39,867 nucleotides of DNA from Candidatus Hydrogenedentota bacterium (GTDB lineage Bacteria > Hydrogenedentota > Hydrogenedentia > Hydrogenedentales > SLHB01). This document shows positions 8,698 to 16,211 of the stretch, piece after piece. Each line of letters begins with the position of its first letter. The first letter of the stretch is position 1. A program made the translations under genes and the position numbers. The stretch lies in assembly GCA_903925285.1 (NCBI GenBank), contig CAIYET010000136.1:1-39867 (forward strand). Reading direction: 5' to 3'. Under the pieces are notes generated by a model. It was not told where the DNA came from and did not search any database. It saw only the letters and a list, made by a program, of their open reading frames with translations.

Positions 8698-9299
8698 CGT
8701 AGCGACCCACAAAACGCGATGAACGCCTCGCGTTGCGATTGAACCGTGGCCATAGGACCGATCATTTTCACGAACACGCTGTATCCCTCGCGTTGGGCGA
8801 CCGTGCCCAGCAACATGTAGTCGCCGTGCGACTGCCCTTCCATCCCCCGATACGTTCCGCGCGCTTCCAACAGCGACGCCGACTGTCCCAGCACCGTAAT
8901 CTTCGGAAGCGCGGCGATCGCCGCTTCGTCCAGCGGCGGCCCTTCAACATCCATCTGCCCACGCCAGCGCTCCATGTTCAACCCAACTCCGCCCGCAGCG
9001 CCCTTGAGGACGCTGGCATAGCACTCCGTGTCCTGCGCAGGCCCGACGCGAAAGTTCGCAAGCCGCATGGCGGTCGCAGGCACGGAGGTCCAACCGGACG
9101 GCATGTCCCACTGCAAATTCGGCGCACTGGTTTCCACCGACGCTCCGGCCTGTTTCGGAGTGATCGAAGACGGCGCAACGGGTTGGACCGGCGCCGAGTA
9201 CGTCTCCGTAATCTCCGTACGTCCGCCCGGATTGCCGCACGACGCTCCGGCCAACAGTAGAACGATGATGAGCGGATAAACCCGGCTTGCCTTGCGCAT
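8694..9299 (-). CDS. putative lipoprotein of unknown function leading the cytochrome c maturation operon
   Basis: A 201-residue exported protein with a hydrophobic N-terminus ending 'LLLAGASCG', a probable lipoprotein signal. The mature part contains 'WDMPSGWTSVP...MRLANFRV', a PsbP/DUF1795-like beta-sandwich style pattern I associate with small planctomycete-type lipoproteins, and 'RWRGQMDVEGPP'. No catalytic residues are recognisable. It is the first gene of a four-gene set with ATGA overlaps, so a role near cytochrome assembly at the outer face of the membrane is likely but unproven. A GAGGGG Shine-Dalgarno lies before the ATG, and a plausible promoter is 30-60 bases upstream. Confidence 0.7.
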   Translation of the reverse strand: MRKASRVYPLIIVLLLAGASCGNPGGRTEITETYSAPVQPVAPSSITPKQAGASVETSAPNLQWDMPSGWTSVPATAMRLANFRVGPAQDTECYASVLKGAAGGVGLNMERWRGQMDVEGPPLDEAAIAALPKITVLGQSASLLEARGTYRGMEGQSHGDYMLLGTVAQREGYSVFVKMIGPMATVQSQREAFIAFCGSLR

Positions 9300-9330
9300 G
9301 GCAAAACCCCTCTCTGCCTAGAAGCATGCG

Positions 9331-9360
9331 ACTTTAACTGTTGCACCGCCTGCAAGTCAA
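9331..9360 (-). promoter_or_regulatory. putative promoter of the lipoprotein-resB-ccsA-GH172 operon
   Basis: On the minus strand, TTGACT (9360-9355) and TAAAGT (9336-9331) are separated by 18 bases, about 30 bases before the ATG at 9299. It is the only good match in the 124-bp gap. Confidence 0.4.
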
Positions 9361-9423
9361 TCGCGCTCAAATGTCGCCAATTCCGTCGAGAAAGGCAAGT
9401 TGCCGACAGGATGAATCAATAGA

Positions 9424-10365
9424 CTAGCGGGCCGAACCCGAAATACACAACCGCACCCCGATCCCGTAGTTCCTGTTGTCGGGATGGTCGCCGTAGCGAT
9501 CGGCGGACCGGCAGTACCTGCCATTGTTGACCCAACTGCCACCGCGCGGCACACGGTCAGCGGAAACACTGGATTTCCACGGATCTAATACTGGTCTTGC
9601 CGAGTAGACCTTGTACCAGTCCTGGCACCATTCCCACACGTTGCCGCTCATGTCGTAGATCCCCCACGCGTTGGGCGTTTTCTGGCCCACGGGATGCGTT
9701 GTGCCGCCACTGTTACCGTTGTACCAGGCATATGCTCCGATCTCGCTATAGCTCGGATCGTCGCCCCAGTAGAACCGCGTAGTCGTTCCCGCGCGGCAGG
9801 CGTATTCCCACTCGGCCTCGGTGGGCAGCCGGAACGTCGTACCCGGATTGGCATGGTTCAGCGTGTCGAGGAACCCGTTCGGTCCCGTGACGTCGTTCCA
9901 CGAGACCTGTTCGACGGGCAGGCTCGCGTCGCCGATGAAGCAGGATGGGTTCGACCCCATCACGGCCTCCCATTGCGACTGCGTTACCTCATACTTCCCT
10001 ATCCAAAGCTCGTGCGTCAACGTCACCCGGTGCCGAGGGGCTTCATTCGAGAGGCGGTTCAGATGGCCTTTATTCGAGATGCGATCCTGCTCCGATTCCA
10101 GGCTGCCCATCATGAATGTTCCTGGCGGTATCCAGACGAACTGAATGCCCCCGAACATGGCTTCTTCGCCCGGCGTGTGGGCGTCCGCCGCTGTGACCTC
10201 GGCGCGCGTTTGCATCCAACGGGCGTTCGGTTTGTCGGCGAGACTCGAACCTGGGTCCGACGGCGGCGTTACGGCCCATGTCGCGCCGACGATAAAGAGG
10301 GACGCCACGGCCGTCGCCATCCCCATGGCAAGAACCCGCGCGACATGTTTCATCCAGAACTGCAT
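9424..10365 (-). CDS. SUMF1/formylglycine-generating-enzyme-like protein, exported
   Basis: About 313 residues with a signal peptide ending 'GATWAVTPP'. The C-type-lectin-like SUMF1/EgtB/PvdO fold is evident: 'WIPPGTFMMGS', 'KYEVTQSQWEAVMG', 'LPTEAEWEYACRAG', 'WGIYDMSGNVWEW', 'RVPRGGSW'. True formylglycine-generating enzymes have a Cys pair in 'GGSxxCxxxxC'. Here the first Cys position is Asn and only the second is present ('GGSWVNNGRYC'), so copper-dependent sulfatase activation is unlikely. It may bind a ligand or act as an extracellular relative of unknown role. The start at 10365 is set by a strong GGGAGGGG Shine-Dalgarno; the track start at 10422 is rejected. No sulfatase gene is in the window. 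Confidence 0.85.
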   Translation of the reverse strand: MQFWMKHVARVLAMGMATAVASLFIVGATWAVTPPSDPGSSLADKPNARWMQTRAEVTAADAHTPGEEAMFGGIQFVWIPPGTFMMGSLESEQDRISNKGHLNRLSNEAPRHRVTLTHELWIGKYEVTQSQWEAVMGSNPSCFIGDASLPVEQVSWNDVTGPNGFLDTLNHANPGTTFRLPTEAEWEYACRAGTTTRFYWGDDPSYSEIGAYAWYNGNSGGTTHPVGQKTPNAWGIYDMSGNVWEWCQDWYKVYSARPVLDPWKSSVSADRVPRGGSWVNNGRYCRSADRYGDHPDNRNYGIGVRLCISGSAR

Positions 10366-10426
10366 TGCTTCCCCTCCCTTTCCCGCGCGGTCCAAACGCC
10401 GCGCACCGTTCGTATGCCTCATGTAT

Positions 10427-10924
10427 TCACCGGGAAACTACCGACGCCGCTATCGAGAACGCCAACCCCTGGCCTTCGATCACCATAGATCGCGCGTTCC
10501 CATCTCCGTCCAGCGACGGCCCGGATGCACAGTGAAGATATGCCTCCACCTGTCGCAAAGTCAAGGCTCCCAGCAGCAGGCGGAACACGACGCCGTGCGG
10601 TGCATGCGCTTCCATGGAGTCACTTTCGGGCGAGCAGATGACGGTGGAAGTTGCCAAAGGTTCGAGGCATTGCACGTGTCCGCAGTAGCGGTTCATGAAG
10701 CGGAGGAGGGGTCGTAGCATGGGGGCGTAGAAGACGTAGTAGAGGGAAAGGGTCTCGACGGTTGTCTGGACGCGGTGGAGTTGGTAATGGGCCATGTCTT
10801 CATTTCCGCGTTCGAGGGCCTGTGCGCAGCGGTGTTTGTCTAACCAGGCATCGGGTGAAAACAACAGGAGTAGGCGGGCAAGCTCTGCGAGGTAGCGCTC
10901 GGGGTCGTGAAAGCATTGGAGCAT
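10427..10924 (-). pseudogene. orphan ORF, possibly the 3' remnant of a methyltransferase-like gene
   Basis: A 165-codon ORF with no clear Shine-Dalgarno. In-frame codons before the ATG read 'VGIVISIGMLQCFHDPERY', resembling the 'vvsigvLhhfpDPer.L.E.arlL' segment of class I SAM-dependent methyltransferases. Further upstream the frame runs into the heptamer-repeat hairpin (10954-11002) and a stop. I therefore suspect a gene truncated at its 5' end by repeat insertion or expansion. The rest ('LHRVQTTVETLSLYY', 'PLATSTVICSPESDS') is helical and unrecognised. It could instead be an intact small protein. Confidence in function is low. Confidence 0.35.
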
Positions 10925-10953
10925 GCCGATGGATATGACGATGCCGACAGAAA

Positions 10954-11002
10954 GGCTGTAGGCTGTAGGCGCACTGCCTACAGCCTACAGCCTACAGCCT
11001 AA
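10954..11002. repeat. heptamer-repeat hairpin (GGCTGTA units)
   Basis: GGCTGTAGGCTGTAGGC, loop GCACT and GCCTACAGCCTACAG form a perfect stem of at least 15 bp. Two heptamers on the left face three on the right. It lies just after the fucosidase stop (minus strand) and may act as a terminator-like structure. It is built of the same heptamer as the element at 12776-12875 on the other side of the gene. Confidence 0.8.
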
Positions 11003-11022
11003 TGCCTCAGGCATTTCCAGGT

Positions 11023-12693
11023 TCACTTCTTCTGCGGCGGCAGCAACTGGAATTCCCAGAGCGTCGGGCCTTCGGTGGCTTCGGTGATATTGAGCCTGAA
11101 CTCGAGTCCTTTCACGGGCGGGAACTTGGCGTGGAAATCTTCGCCGATCGTTTTGCCCTTGTAGCACGCCACCCACTGCTTATCTTTCAGGTACTCGATG
11201 GCGAACGATTGCACGCGCGACCCGCACGACTCGCGGATATGCACCGCGCCAACCTCCGTAGGCTTCGCCATACGGACCGCGAGCCATGCCTGATGCGTGC
11301 CGCCGTCCGTTGCCCAGCGCGTGTTGTCCTCGCCGTCCACCGCCTTGGCCGCGTTGTAGGTTTCCATATTCCCATGCACGTTCGAGGCCGTCGCACCACG
11401 CGACTTGAGCGCCTGCTCGGCGGCCATGGCCATGGGCGGGACATCGAAGGCGGGACGATCGAGCGTGAGAACCACAATCGTATCGATGCTCTGGCGCGCG
11501 GTTTCGGGAATCCGAAGTTGAATGCCCTTGGACGTCTGCTGCATATGGACCTTGCCGCCGGTCAGCATCGACGCGTCTTTGATATGCGCCTTGATCGCCG
11601 GCAACCGCCATGACTTGTCCACAGTCTTCCAGTCGAGAATATGCACATAGACCTTGTTGCCTTTGCAGGTGCTCGATCCCCACGCGCCCGGCTTGAACGG
11701 CCCGCCGCGCGTCCCGTAGATTGTCTCGCCGTACCGTTCGAGCCACGCGCCCATCTCGGCCAGCCGCGAGACCATCCGCGGCTCGATGCGTCCATCCGGC
11801 ATCGGCCCGACATTGAACAGCAGGTTCCCGTCGCCGCCCGCGCACCGGATCAGCACATCGAGACACTGCTTGAGCGACTTTACGTTATCCTTCGGTTTCC
11901 ATGCCCATTGGTCGCCGATGGTCATGCACGTCTCCCAGGGACGCGAGCGCTGAAACGTGCCGATCGTCTGTTCCGGCGTGTCGAAATCCTCCGGCAGCCC
12001 CGCCCGGTTGTTGACGATGATCTTCGGCTGCAACTGGCGGATCGTCGCAACGAGTCTCTCCGAGTCCCAATCCTTGTTCGTTCCGCCAAGGCCGTCGAAC
12101 CAGAAAATGTCCAATTGGCCGTATTTCGTACACAACTCGCGCGCCTGGCCATGCAGGTATTCGAGATACCGCGCGTGGTTCTCGGTGCGGTAATCCGGGT
12201 GGTGCCAGTCCGGCGGCGAATAATAGAAGCCCAGACGCAGTCCGGCTTCGTGACACGCCTGCGCCAATTCCCCTACCACATCGCGTTTGAACGGCGAATT
12301 CGTGATTTTGTAGTCCGACAGCGCCGTATCGAACATCGAAAAACCGTCGTGATGCCGCGTCGTGAAAACCAGGTACTTCATTCCTGCCTGCTTGGCGATC
12401 GCGACCCATTCCTTCGCATTGAACTCGACCGGATTGAACTCCTTGTACAGGTTGTCGTAGACATCCACCGGGATTTGACCCGGCGCGCCACCCGTGCCGC
12501 GCCGCTCGCCGCCCCGCGACCAGCCAATCTCGGTGCCCTTCAGACTGACCGAACCCCAATGAATGAAAAGTCCAAACCGTGCCTCGCGCCACCACTCCAT
12601 CCTGTCCGCCTGCTGCGCAACGGCTGTGCCGCCAATCCCCAGCAACATCACGGCGACGACTGCAAACGAAATGTAACGAGCACAAGTCTTCAT
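11023..12693 (-). CDS. GH29 alpha-L-fucosidase with C-terminal discoidin-like domain
   Basis: About 556 residues, exported (signal peptide 1-26 ending 'TAVAQQ'). It hydrolyses alpha-L-fucosides with retention of configuration. The GH29 barrel shows 'FGLFIHWG', 'YLVFTTRHHDGFSMFD', 'FYYSPPDWHHPDY', and the nucleophile Asp in 'IFWFDGLGG' (D200). Barrel-end motifs 'NLLFNVGPMPDG' and 'LERYGETIYGTRGG' follow. A C-terminal segment from about residue 430 ('AVDGEDNTRWATDGG', 'VGAVHIRE') is an F5/8-type C (discoidin) carbohydrate-binding-like module. The start at 12693 has GAGGGAGGG upstream; the track start at 12765 is rejected. Hairpins made of the same heptamer lie on both sides of the gene. Confidence 0.95.
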   Translation of the reverse strand: MKTCARYISFAVVAVMLLGIGGTAVAQQADRMEWWREARFGLFIHWGSVSLKGTEIGWSRGGERRGTGGAPGQIPVDVYDNLYKEFNPVEFNAKEWVAIAKQAGMKYLVFTTRHHDGFSMFDTALSDYKITNSPFKRDVVGELAQACHEAGLRLGFYYSPPDWHHPDYRTENHARYLEYLHGQARELCTKYGQLDIFWFDGLGGTNKDWDSERLVATIRQLQPKIIVNNRAGLPEDFDTPEQTIGTFQRSRPWETCMTIGDQWAWKPKDNVKSLKQCLDVLIRCAGGDGNLLFNVGPMPDGRIEPRMVSRLAEMGAWLERYGETIYGTRGGPFKPGAWGSSTCKGNKVYVHILDWKTVDKSWRLPAIKAHIKDASMLTGGKVHMQQTSKGIQLRIPETARQSIDTIVVLTLDRPAFDVPPMAMAAEQALKSRGATASNVHGNMETYNAAKAVDGEDNTRWATDGGTHQAWLAVRMAKPTEVGAVHIRESCGSRVQSFAIEYLKDKQWVACYKGKTIGEDFHAKFPPVKGLEFRLNITEATEGPTLWEFQLLPPQKK

Positions 12694-12775
12694 AACGCAA
12701 CCCTCCCTCGTTTTGTGTCCAGACACCACGGTACCGCGTCGGGCACGCCGTGTCAACTCTATCAAGGATGAAAAA

Positions 12776-12875
12776 GGCTTTAAGCTTTAGGCTTTAGGCT
12801 TTAGGCTTTAGGCTGTAGGCTGTAGGCTGTAGGCTGTAGGCTTCCTTCCTACAGCCTAAAGCCTAAAGCCTAAAG
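12776..12875. repeat. heptamer tandem array and inverted copy (GGCTTTA/GGCTGTA)
   Basis: The left arm has about four GGCTTTA and four GGCTGTA units in tandem. After a short CTTCCTT spacer, the right arm has the complementary units (TACAGCC, then TAAAGCC units), so the arms can fold into a long hairpin. The arms are unequal, which points to slippage or recombination changing the unit number. It lies about 80 bp upstream of the fucosidase start, in a 355-bp stretch that holds no gene. Confidence 0.85.
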
Positions 12876-12956
12876 TTGACAGCCCGCTCCACAGACTTTC
12901 CGTACACCCTCTTAGACCTTGAGCCTCACCCCCCCTTTTGATCCCGCATTTTTTGG

Positions 12957-12986
12957 TTGACATTACCCCCGGTTATTTTGTAGAAT
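12957..12986 (+). promoter_or_regulatory. strong sigma70-type promoter for the RlpA-like gene
   Basis: Perfect TTGACA (12957-12962) and TAGAAT (12981-12986, five of six) are separated by 18 bases, about 60 bases before the ATG at 13049. Confidence 0.65.
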
Positions 12987-13048
12987 CCGGGTTTTGGTAG
13001 CAAGGCTAGCTGTCGTCCCACCTGGATATTTGCAAGGAGGACCAAGCA

Positions 13049-13414
13049 ATGCTTCAACTGCTCGCGTTGATGATTGTATCGCAGCAGCCGCTACAGCACG
13101 TGGCTCAGGGCAAAGCCTCGTACTACACGGTCACCAGCAGCGGAGCGCATACGGCTTCCGGAGACCGATTGAACGATGCAATTTACACCTGTGCCATGCG
13201 TAAGGGCGAATTTGGCGCCTATTACCTTGTTGTAGCGGACAACGGGAACTCGGTCGTGTGCAAATTGAACGACCGGGGACCTTACGCCGCAGGCCGCGTT
13301 GTGGATTTGTCCCAAGCGGCCATGAGGCAATTGGATACCGACGCCGGAACGCTAAAGGTCAAGATCTTCAAGATAGATTTCGATGGCGTTTTGGGCTTTA
13401 TCGGGCTACGATAA
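13049..13414 (+). CDS. stand-alone RlpA-like double-psi beta-barrel protein
   Basis: A 121-residue protein made almost only of an RlpA-like double-psi beta-barrel. RlpA proteins are septal lytic transglycosylases acting on denuded peptidoglycan, and related barrels occur in expansins. Signature pieces are 'GKASYYTVTSSGAHTASGD', 'VVCKLNDRGPY' and 'GRVVDLSQAAMRQL'. The 'NDRGP' Asp is the one usually linked to catalysis. There is no SPOR domain. The N-terminal hydrophobic stretch is short ('MLQLLALMIVS'), so export is likely but the signal is weak. A strong GGAGG lies before the ATG, with a good promoter upstream. It appears monocistronic. Confidence 0.85.
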   Translation: MLQLLALMIVSQQPLQHVAQGKASYYTVTSSGAHTASGDRLNDAIYTCAMRKGEFGAYYLVVADNGNSVVCKLNDRGPYAAGRVVDLSQAAMRQLDTDAGTLKVKIFKIDFDGVLGFIGLR

Positions 13415-13585
13415 CGTGTAGCCCTCGGTCGGTTATCCCAAGAAAAGTAAATCGTGAAGTAAAGGGATGATGTACCCCTATGTCTTCTCCCGAAGACAAG
13501 AGAGGGATCGCAAGTCATTATTATTGAATGGCTTACGAATTTCGGCCCTTTACCAAAAAAGGCAGTTGGAGTCCATGGACGCTCA

Positions 13586-13748
13586 TCGAAAGTGTGGACG
13601 TAGTGGACGAAATGGACATAGTGGACGAGAATAGGATTCACCCAGCGCGCCGCGCCCAAGGCTTCCGCGCCGGTGGTGAGTCCCATTTGTGTCCACTACG
13701 TCCACACTTTCGACGAATCCCCAGAGATCCTACTGCCGAATTTAGGTT
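13586..13748. repeat. GTGGAC palindromic dispersed repeat, full copy
   Basis: CATCGAAAGTGTGGACGTAG with following GTGGAC-type units (from about 13586) is inverted as CTACGTCCACACTTTCGACG (about 13697-13716), giving arms of about 34 bp around a 65-70 bp loop. The right side continues through 'aatccccagagatcc' into the 17-bp core ACTGCCGAATTTAGGTT (13732-13748). The right half matches the window start (1-112), and the core matches 1704 and 17423. It supplies most of the 560-bp stretch without a gene between the RlpA-like gene and the tRNA. Confidence 0.8.
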
Positions 13749-13980
13749 TACGGTTCCAGCCCTCTGGCGTAAGGCCTCCAAGACCCCTTGCGGGAAGGCC
13801 ACGCCTGCCGTTCGGGGTACGCCCAGCCTCCATCGGCCCGACAGAACGGCAATCAGGGTAAAATCGGGGTGCTGAACATGAGCGGTCCGTCGTGAGACGC
13901 ATCTTCGATCATGCTGTGCGGCTCATGAGGGGTTAGAGGGTACGGAGACCTGCAACGCGGAACTGATCCCCTGGATAAAA
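13749..13980. other. non-coding stretch before the tRNA
   Basis: No supportable gene. Short inverted pieces such as CCTGCCGTTC facing GAACGGCAATCAGG (about 13805-13857) are present. The ORFs the track reports here (115 and 62 aa) run through the repeat and lack a Shine-Dalgarno. Confidence 0.5.
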
Positions 13981-14070
13981 TGGCGGAGAGACCGGGATTC
14001 GAACCCGGGGTGCCGCAAGCGACACAACGGCTTTCGAGGCCGCCGCCTTCAACCACTCGGCCATCTCTCC
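13981..14070 (-). tRNA. tRNA-Ser (anticodon CGA)
   Basis: On the minus strand the gene begins GGAGAGATGGCCGAGTGG, has anticodon loop CTCGAAA (anticodon CGA, decoding UCG), a long class II variable arm, the T-loop GGTTCGAATCC and a genomically encoded CCA. The acceptor arm GGAGAGA pairs with TCTCTCC. Total length is 90 nt, as expected for serine tRNA. Confidence 0.97.
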
Positions 14071-14090
14071 TAAAACCGTGTCGTATTGAA

Positions 14091-14120
14091 ATGATATCAA
14101 ATGCGGTAGGAAGCCGTCAA
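14091..14120 (-). promoter_or_regulatory. promoter of tRNA-Ser
   Basis: On the minus strand TTGACG (14120-14115) and TATCAT (14096-14091) are separated by 18 bases and lie about 20 bases before the mature tRNA 5' end. Confidence 0.6.
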
Positions 14121-14205
14121 ATAGATTGCGGATTGCAAGGCCGGACGCAGCCTTACAGCTTGCTCGACGGTTTTTGTATACATTTTGGTTCAAGGTATTG
14201 GCAGG

Positions 14206-15981
14206 CTACGGCAGCGTGGAGGTGAACGCGTTGAGGCGGATGTGGCCGAATTGCTCTTCGCAGAGTCGGCGGTAGAGGGAATCGGTCTGGCTCAAGGTCT
14301 GATGGGGGCCTTGTTCGACTAGGTGTCCGTTGTCGAGGACGAGGACGAAGTCGCAATCGATGATCGTCGACAGGCGGTGTGCGATGACCAGCGTGGTGCG
14401 TCCGTGCATGAGCGTCTTGAGTGCATCCTGGATGATCGCTTCGGCGCGCGAGTCGAGGTTGGATGTGGCTTCGTCGAGGATTAGGATGCGGGGATCGCAC
14501 AGGAACGCGCGCGCGATACTGAGGCGCTGTTTCTGTCCGCCGCTGAGCGTGACGCCGCGTTCGCCGATGAGCGTCTCGTATCCGTTGGGCAGCGCTTCGA
14601 CGAACTCGTCGACGTGCGCCATGCGCGCGGCCTTGCGCATCGCGTCTTGCGTGGCGCCGGGACGCCCGTACAGGATATTCTCGCGGATCGAGCCGGCGAA
14701 CAAAATCGTGTCCTGCAAGACCATGCCGATGCGGCTTCGCAGGGACTTGACGGTAACGTGGCGGACATCGTGGCCGTCGATGCGCACCGTGCCGTCCCAT
14801 ACGTCGTAGAAGCGCGGCACGAGATTGACCAGCGTCGTTTTGCCGGCGCCGCTGCGCCCGACAATCGCCACGGCTTGGCCCGGTTCGATTGCGAAGGAAA
14901 TGTCTTGCAGGATCGGCGCGCCGGGCTGGTAGCCGAAATTCACGTGGTCGAAGACGAGCCGCCCGTGAAGCGTCGTCAGTTCGCGCGCGCCGGGCATGTC
15001 GCGAATGTCCGATTCCACATCGAGGATCTCGAAGACGCGGTCGACTGCCGCAAGTTTTTCCTGGATCATCGCGGAACAGTCCGCGAGACGGCGCGTAGGC
15101 AGGTACAAGTGTTGAATGAACCCGTAGAACAGGATCAGCTTGGGCAAGTAGGCCGTGTCGTGGATGGTCCGGTATCCACCGAAACAGATGACGACGAGCG
15201 GCCCGAAGGACTGGAGGAATTCCGCGATGGATGTGAGCGTCGTGCGCAAACGCAGTCGCGCGATGAATCGGTCGAAGTAGCGCCGTTGGCGGAGGTGGAA
15301 ATTTTCTTCCTCGGCCTCTTCGCGTGCGAAGGCTTTTACGACCTGTATGGCGCCGAGTTTTTCGGTGACCTCGCCGGCCATTTCCTCCATCTCCTTCTGG
15401 ACCTGGGTGGCGGCGTTGCGCAACTTGGGATTCATGCGGTAGTACACGATACCGTACAATGGCAACGTGAACAGGCTGATCGCCGCGAGTTTCCAATCCA
15501 GAAACAGCAGGAAGATGGCCGTCGAGCACAGGAAGACGGAATCCATCCCGACGTCGATGACGCCCTCGCCCAGCAAACCTTGCGCCTCGTTCAGGTCGCC
15601 GATGATCCTCGCGGTCAGATTGCCCTTACGATGCCGGTTGTGAAATGCGAGGCTCAAGCGTTGCACGTGGCGGAACACGTCCATGCGGATATCGAAGATC
15701 GTCAGCGAACAGGCCCTCGACGCCAGGTACGACCGCCAATAAGTGACCGGCGTCCGAATAATCAGCGCAATCGATAGCAACCCAAGGATCACGAAGAGGC
15801 GGAGCATTTTATCGGGTGCGGAAAGATTGCCGACGATAGCGTACTTCGTGACGGAACTCAGGCTCGCGGGCAAGCCCAGCGCCAATGTGAACTTGAGTAC
15901 CCCGCATGCGACCGCGCCAGATATCAGCCGCCAATAGGGTGCGCAATACCGTAGATACCGCCAGAATGTCGTCGACCACAT
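14206..15981 (-). CDS. ABC exporter, fused permease-ATPase (MsbA/MdlB type)
   Basis: A 591-residue half-transporter. Residues about 1-310 hold six membrane helices of a type I ABC exporter, including the coupling region 'FHNRHRKGNLTARIIGDLNEAQ'. The ATPase has Walker A 'GRSGAGKT' (about 373-380), Q-loop 'MVLQDTILFAGSIREN', signature 'LSGGQKQR', Walker B 'ILILDEATSNLD' and the H-loop 'IAHRLST'. It should work as a homodimer exporting a lipid, glycolipid, peptide or drug; the substrate is unknown. There is no Shine-Dalgarno before the ATG. An extended -10 (TGATATACT) lies only 7 bases upstream, so the mRNA may be leaderless. Confidence 0.93.
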   Translation of the reverse strand: MWSTTFWRYLRYCAPYWRLISGAVACGVLKFTLALGLPASLSSVTKYAIVGNLSAPDKMLRLFVILGLLSIALIIRTPVTYWRSYLASRACSLTIFDIRMDVFRHVQRLSLAFHNRHRKGNLTARIIGDLNEAQGLLGEGVIDVGMDSVFLCSTAIFLLFLDWKLAAISLFTLPLYGIVYYRMNPKLRNAATQVQKEMEEMAGEVTEKLGAIQVVKAFAREEAEEENFHLRQRRYFDRFIARLRLRTTLTSIAEFLQSFGPLVVICFGGYRTIHDTAYLPKLILFYGFIQHLYLPTRRLADCSAMIQEKLAAVDRVFEILDVESDIRDMPGARELTTLHGRLVFDHVNFGYQPGAPILQDISFAIEPGQAVAIVGRSGAGKTTLVNLVPRFYDVWDGTVRIDGHDVRHVTVKSLRSRIGMVLQDTILFAGSIRENILYGRPGATQDAMRKAARMAHVDEFVEALPNGYETLIGERGVTLSGGQKQRLSIARAFLCDPRILILDEATSNLDSRAEAIIQDALKTLMHGRTTLVIAHRLSTIIDCDFVLVLDNGHLVEQGPHQTLSQTDSLYRRLCEEQFGHIRLNAFTSTLP

Positions 15982-15987
15982 GGCAAC

Positions 15988-15996
15988 AGTATATCA
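15988..15996 (-). promoter_or_regulatory. extended -10 promoter of the ABC exporter
   Basis: The minus-strand sequence TGATATACT has the TG motif one base before TATACT, and only 6 bases separate it from the ATG at 15981. Transcription would start at or next to the A of the start codon. Confidence 0.45.
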
Positions 15997-16099
15997 CGCA
16001 CGTGTCATGTGACGCCGTTCGAGTCCCTCGCGCACGAGCGGTGGCGAACCCGCGACTTGAAATGGTCCACCAAGTCAAGTACATTACCCTTGTTGGCGC

Positions 16100-16128
16100 G
16101 TGACATGTCATGGCGCACGTGGTATAGT
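16100..16128 (+). promoter_or_regulatory. promoter with overlapping palindromic operator candidate
   Basis: GTGACA (16100-16105) and TATAGT (16123-16128) are separated by 17 bases. TGACATGTCA (16101-16110) is a perfect 10-bp palindrome lying on the -35 box, where a repressor dimer could block the polymerase. A related half-site TCATGTGAC lies at about 16004-16012, beside the divergent ABC exporter promoter. Confidence 0.5.
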
Positions 16129-16211
16129 GAAGAAGAAGAAGGCCCGATGGTCTCTGGAACATCTGGTGACACGCACCGCACGGGCGCGGTGCGAACGGAG
16201 GTTACAAGGGA

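Noticed and set aside
12776-12875. CRISPR array
   Set aside because: The repeats are 7-base tandem units without spacers, with inverted copies; no cas genes are in the window.
13528-13875. 115-aa plus-strand ORF and the 134-aa minus ORF (13282-13686)
   Set aside because: Both run through the GTGGAC palindrome (repeated Val-His-Tyr/Phe pattern in translation) and have no ribosome site; they are repeat translations.
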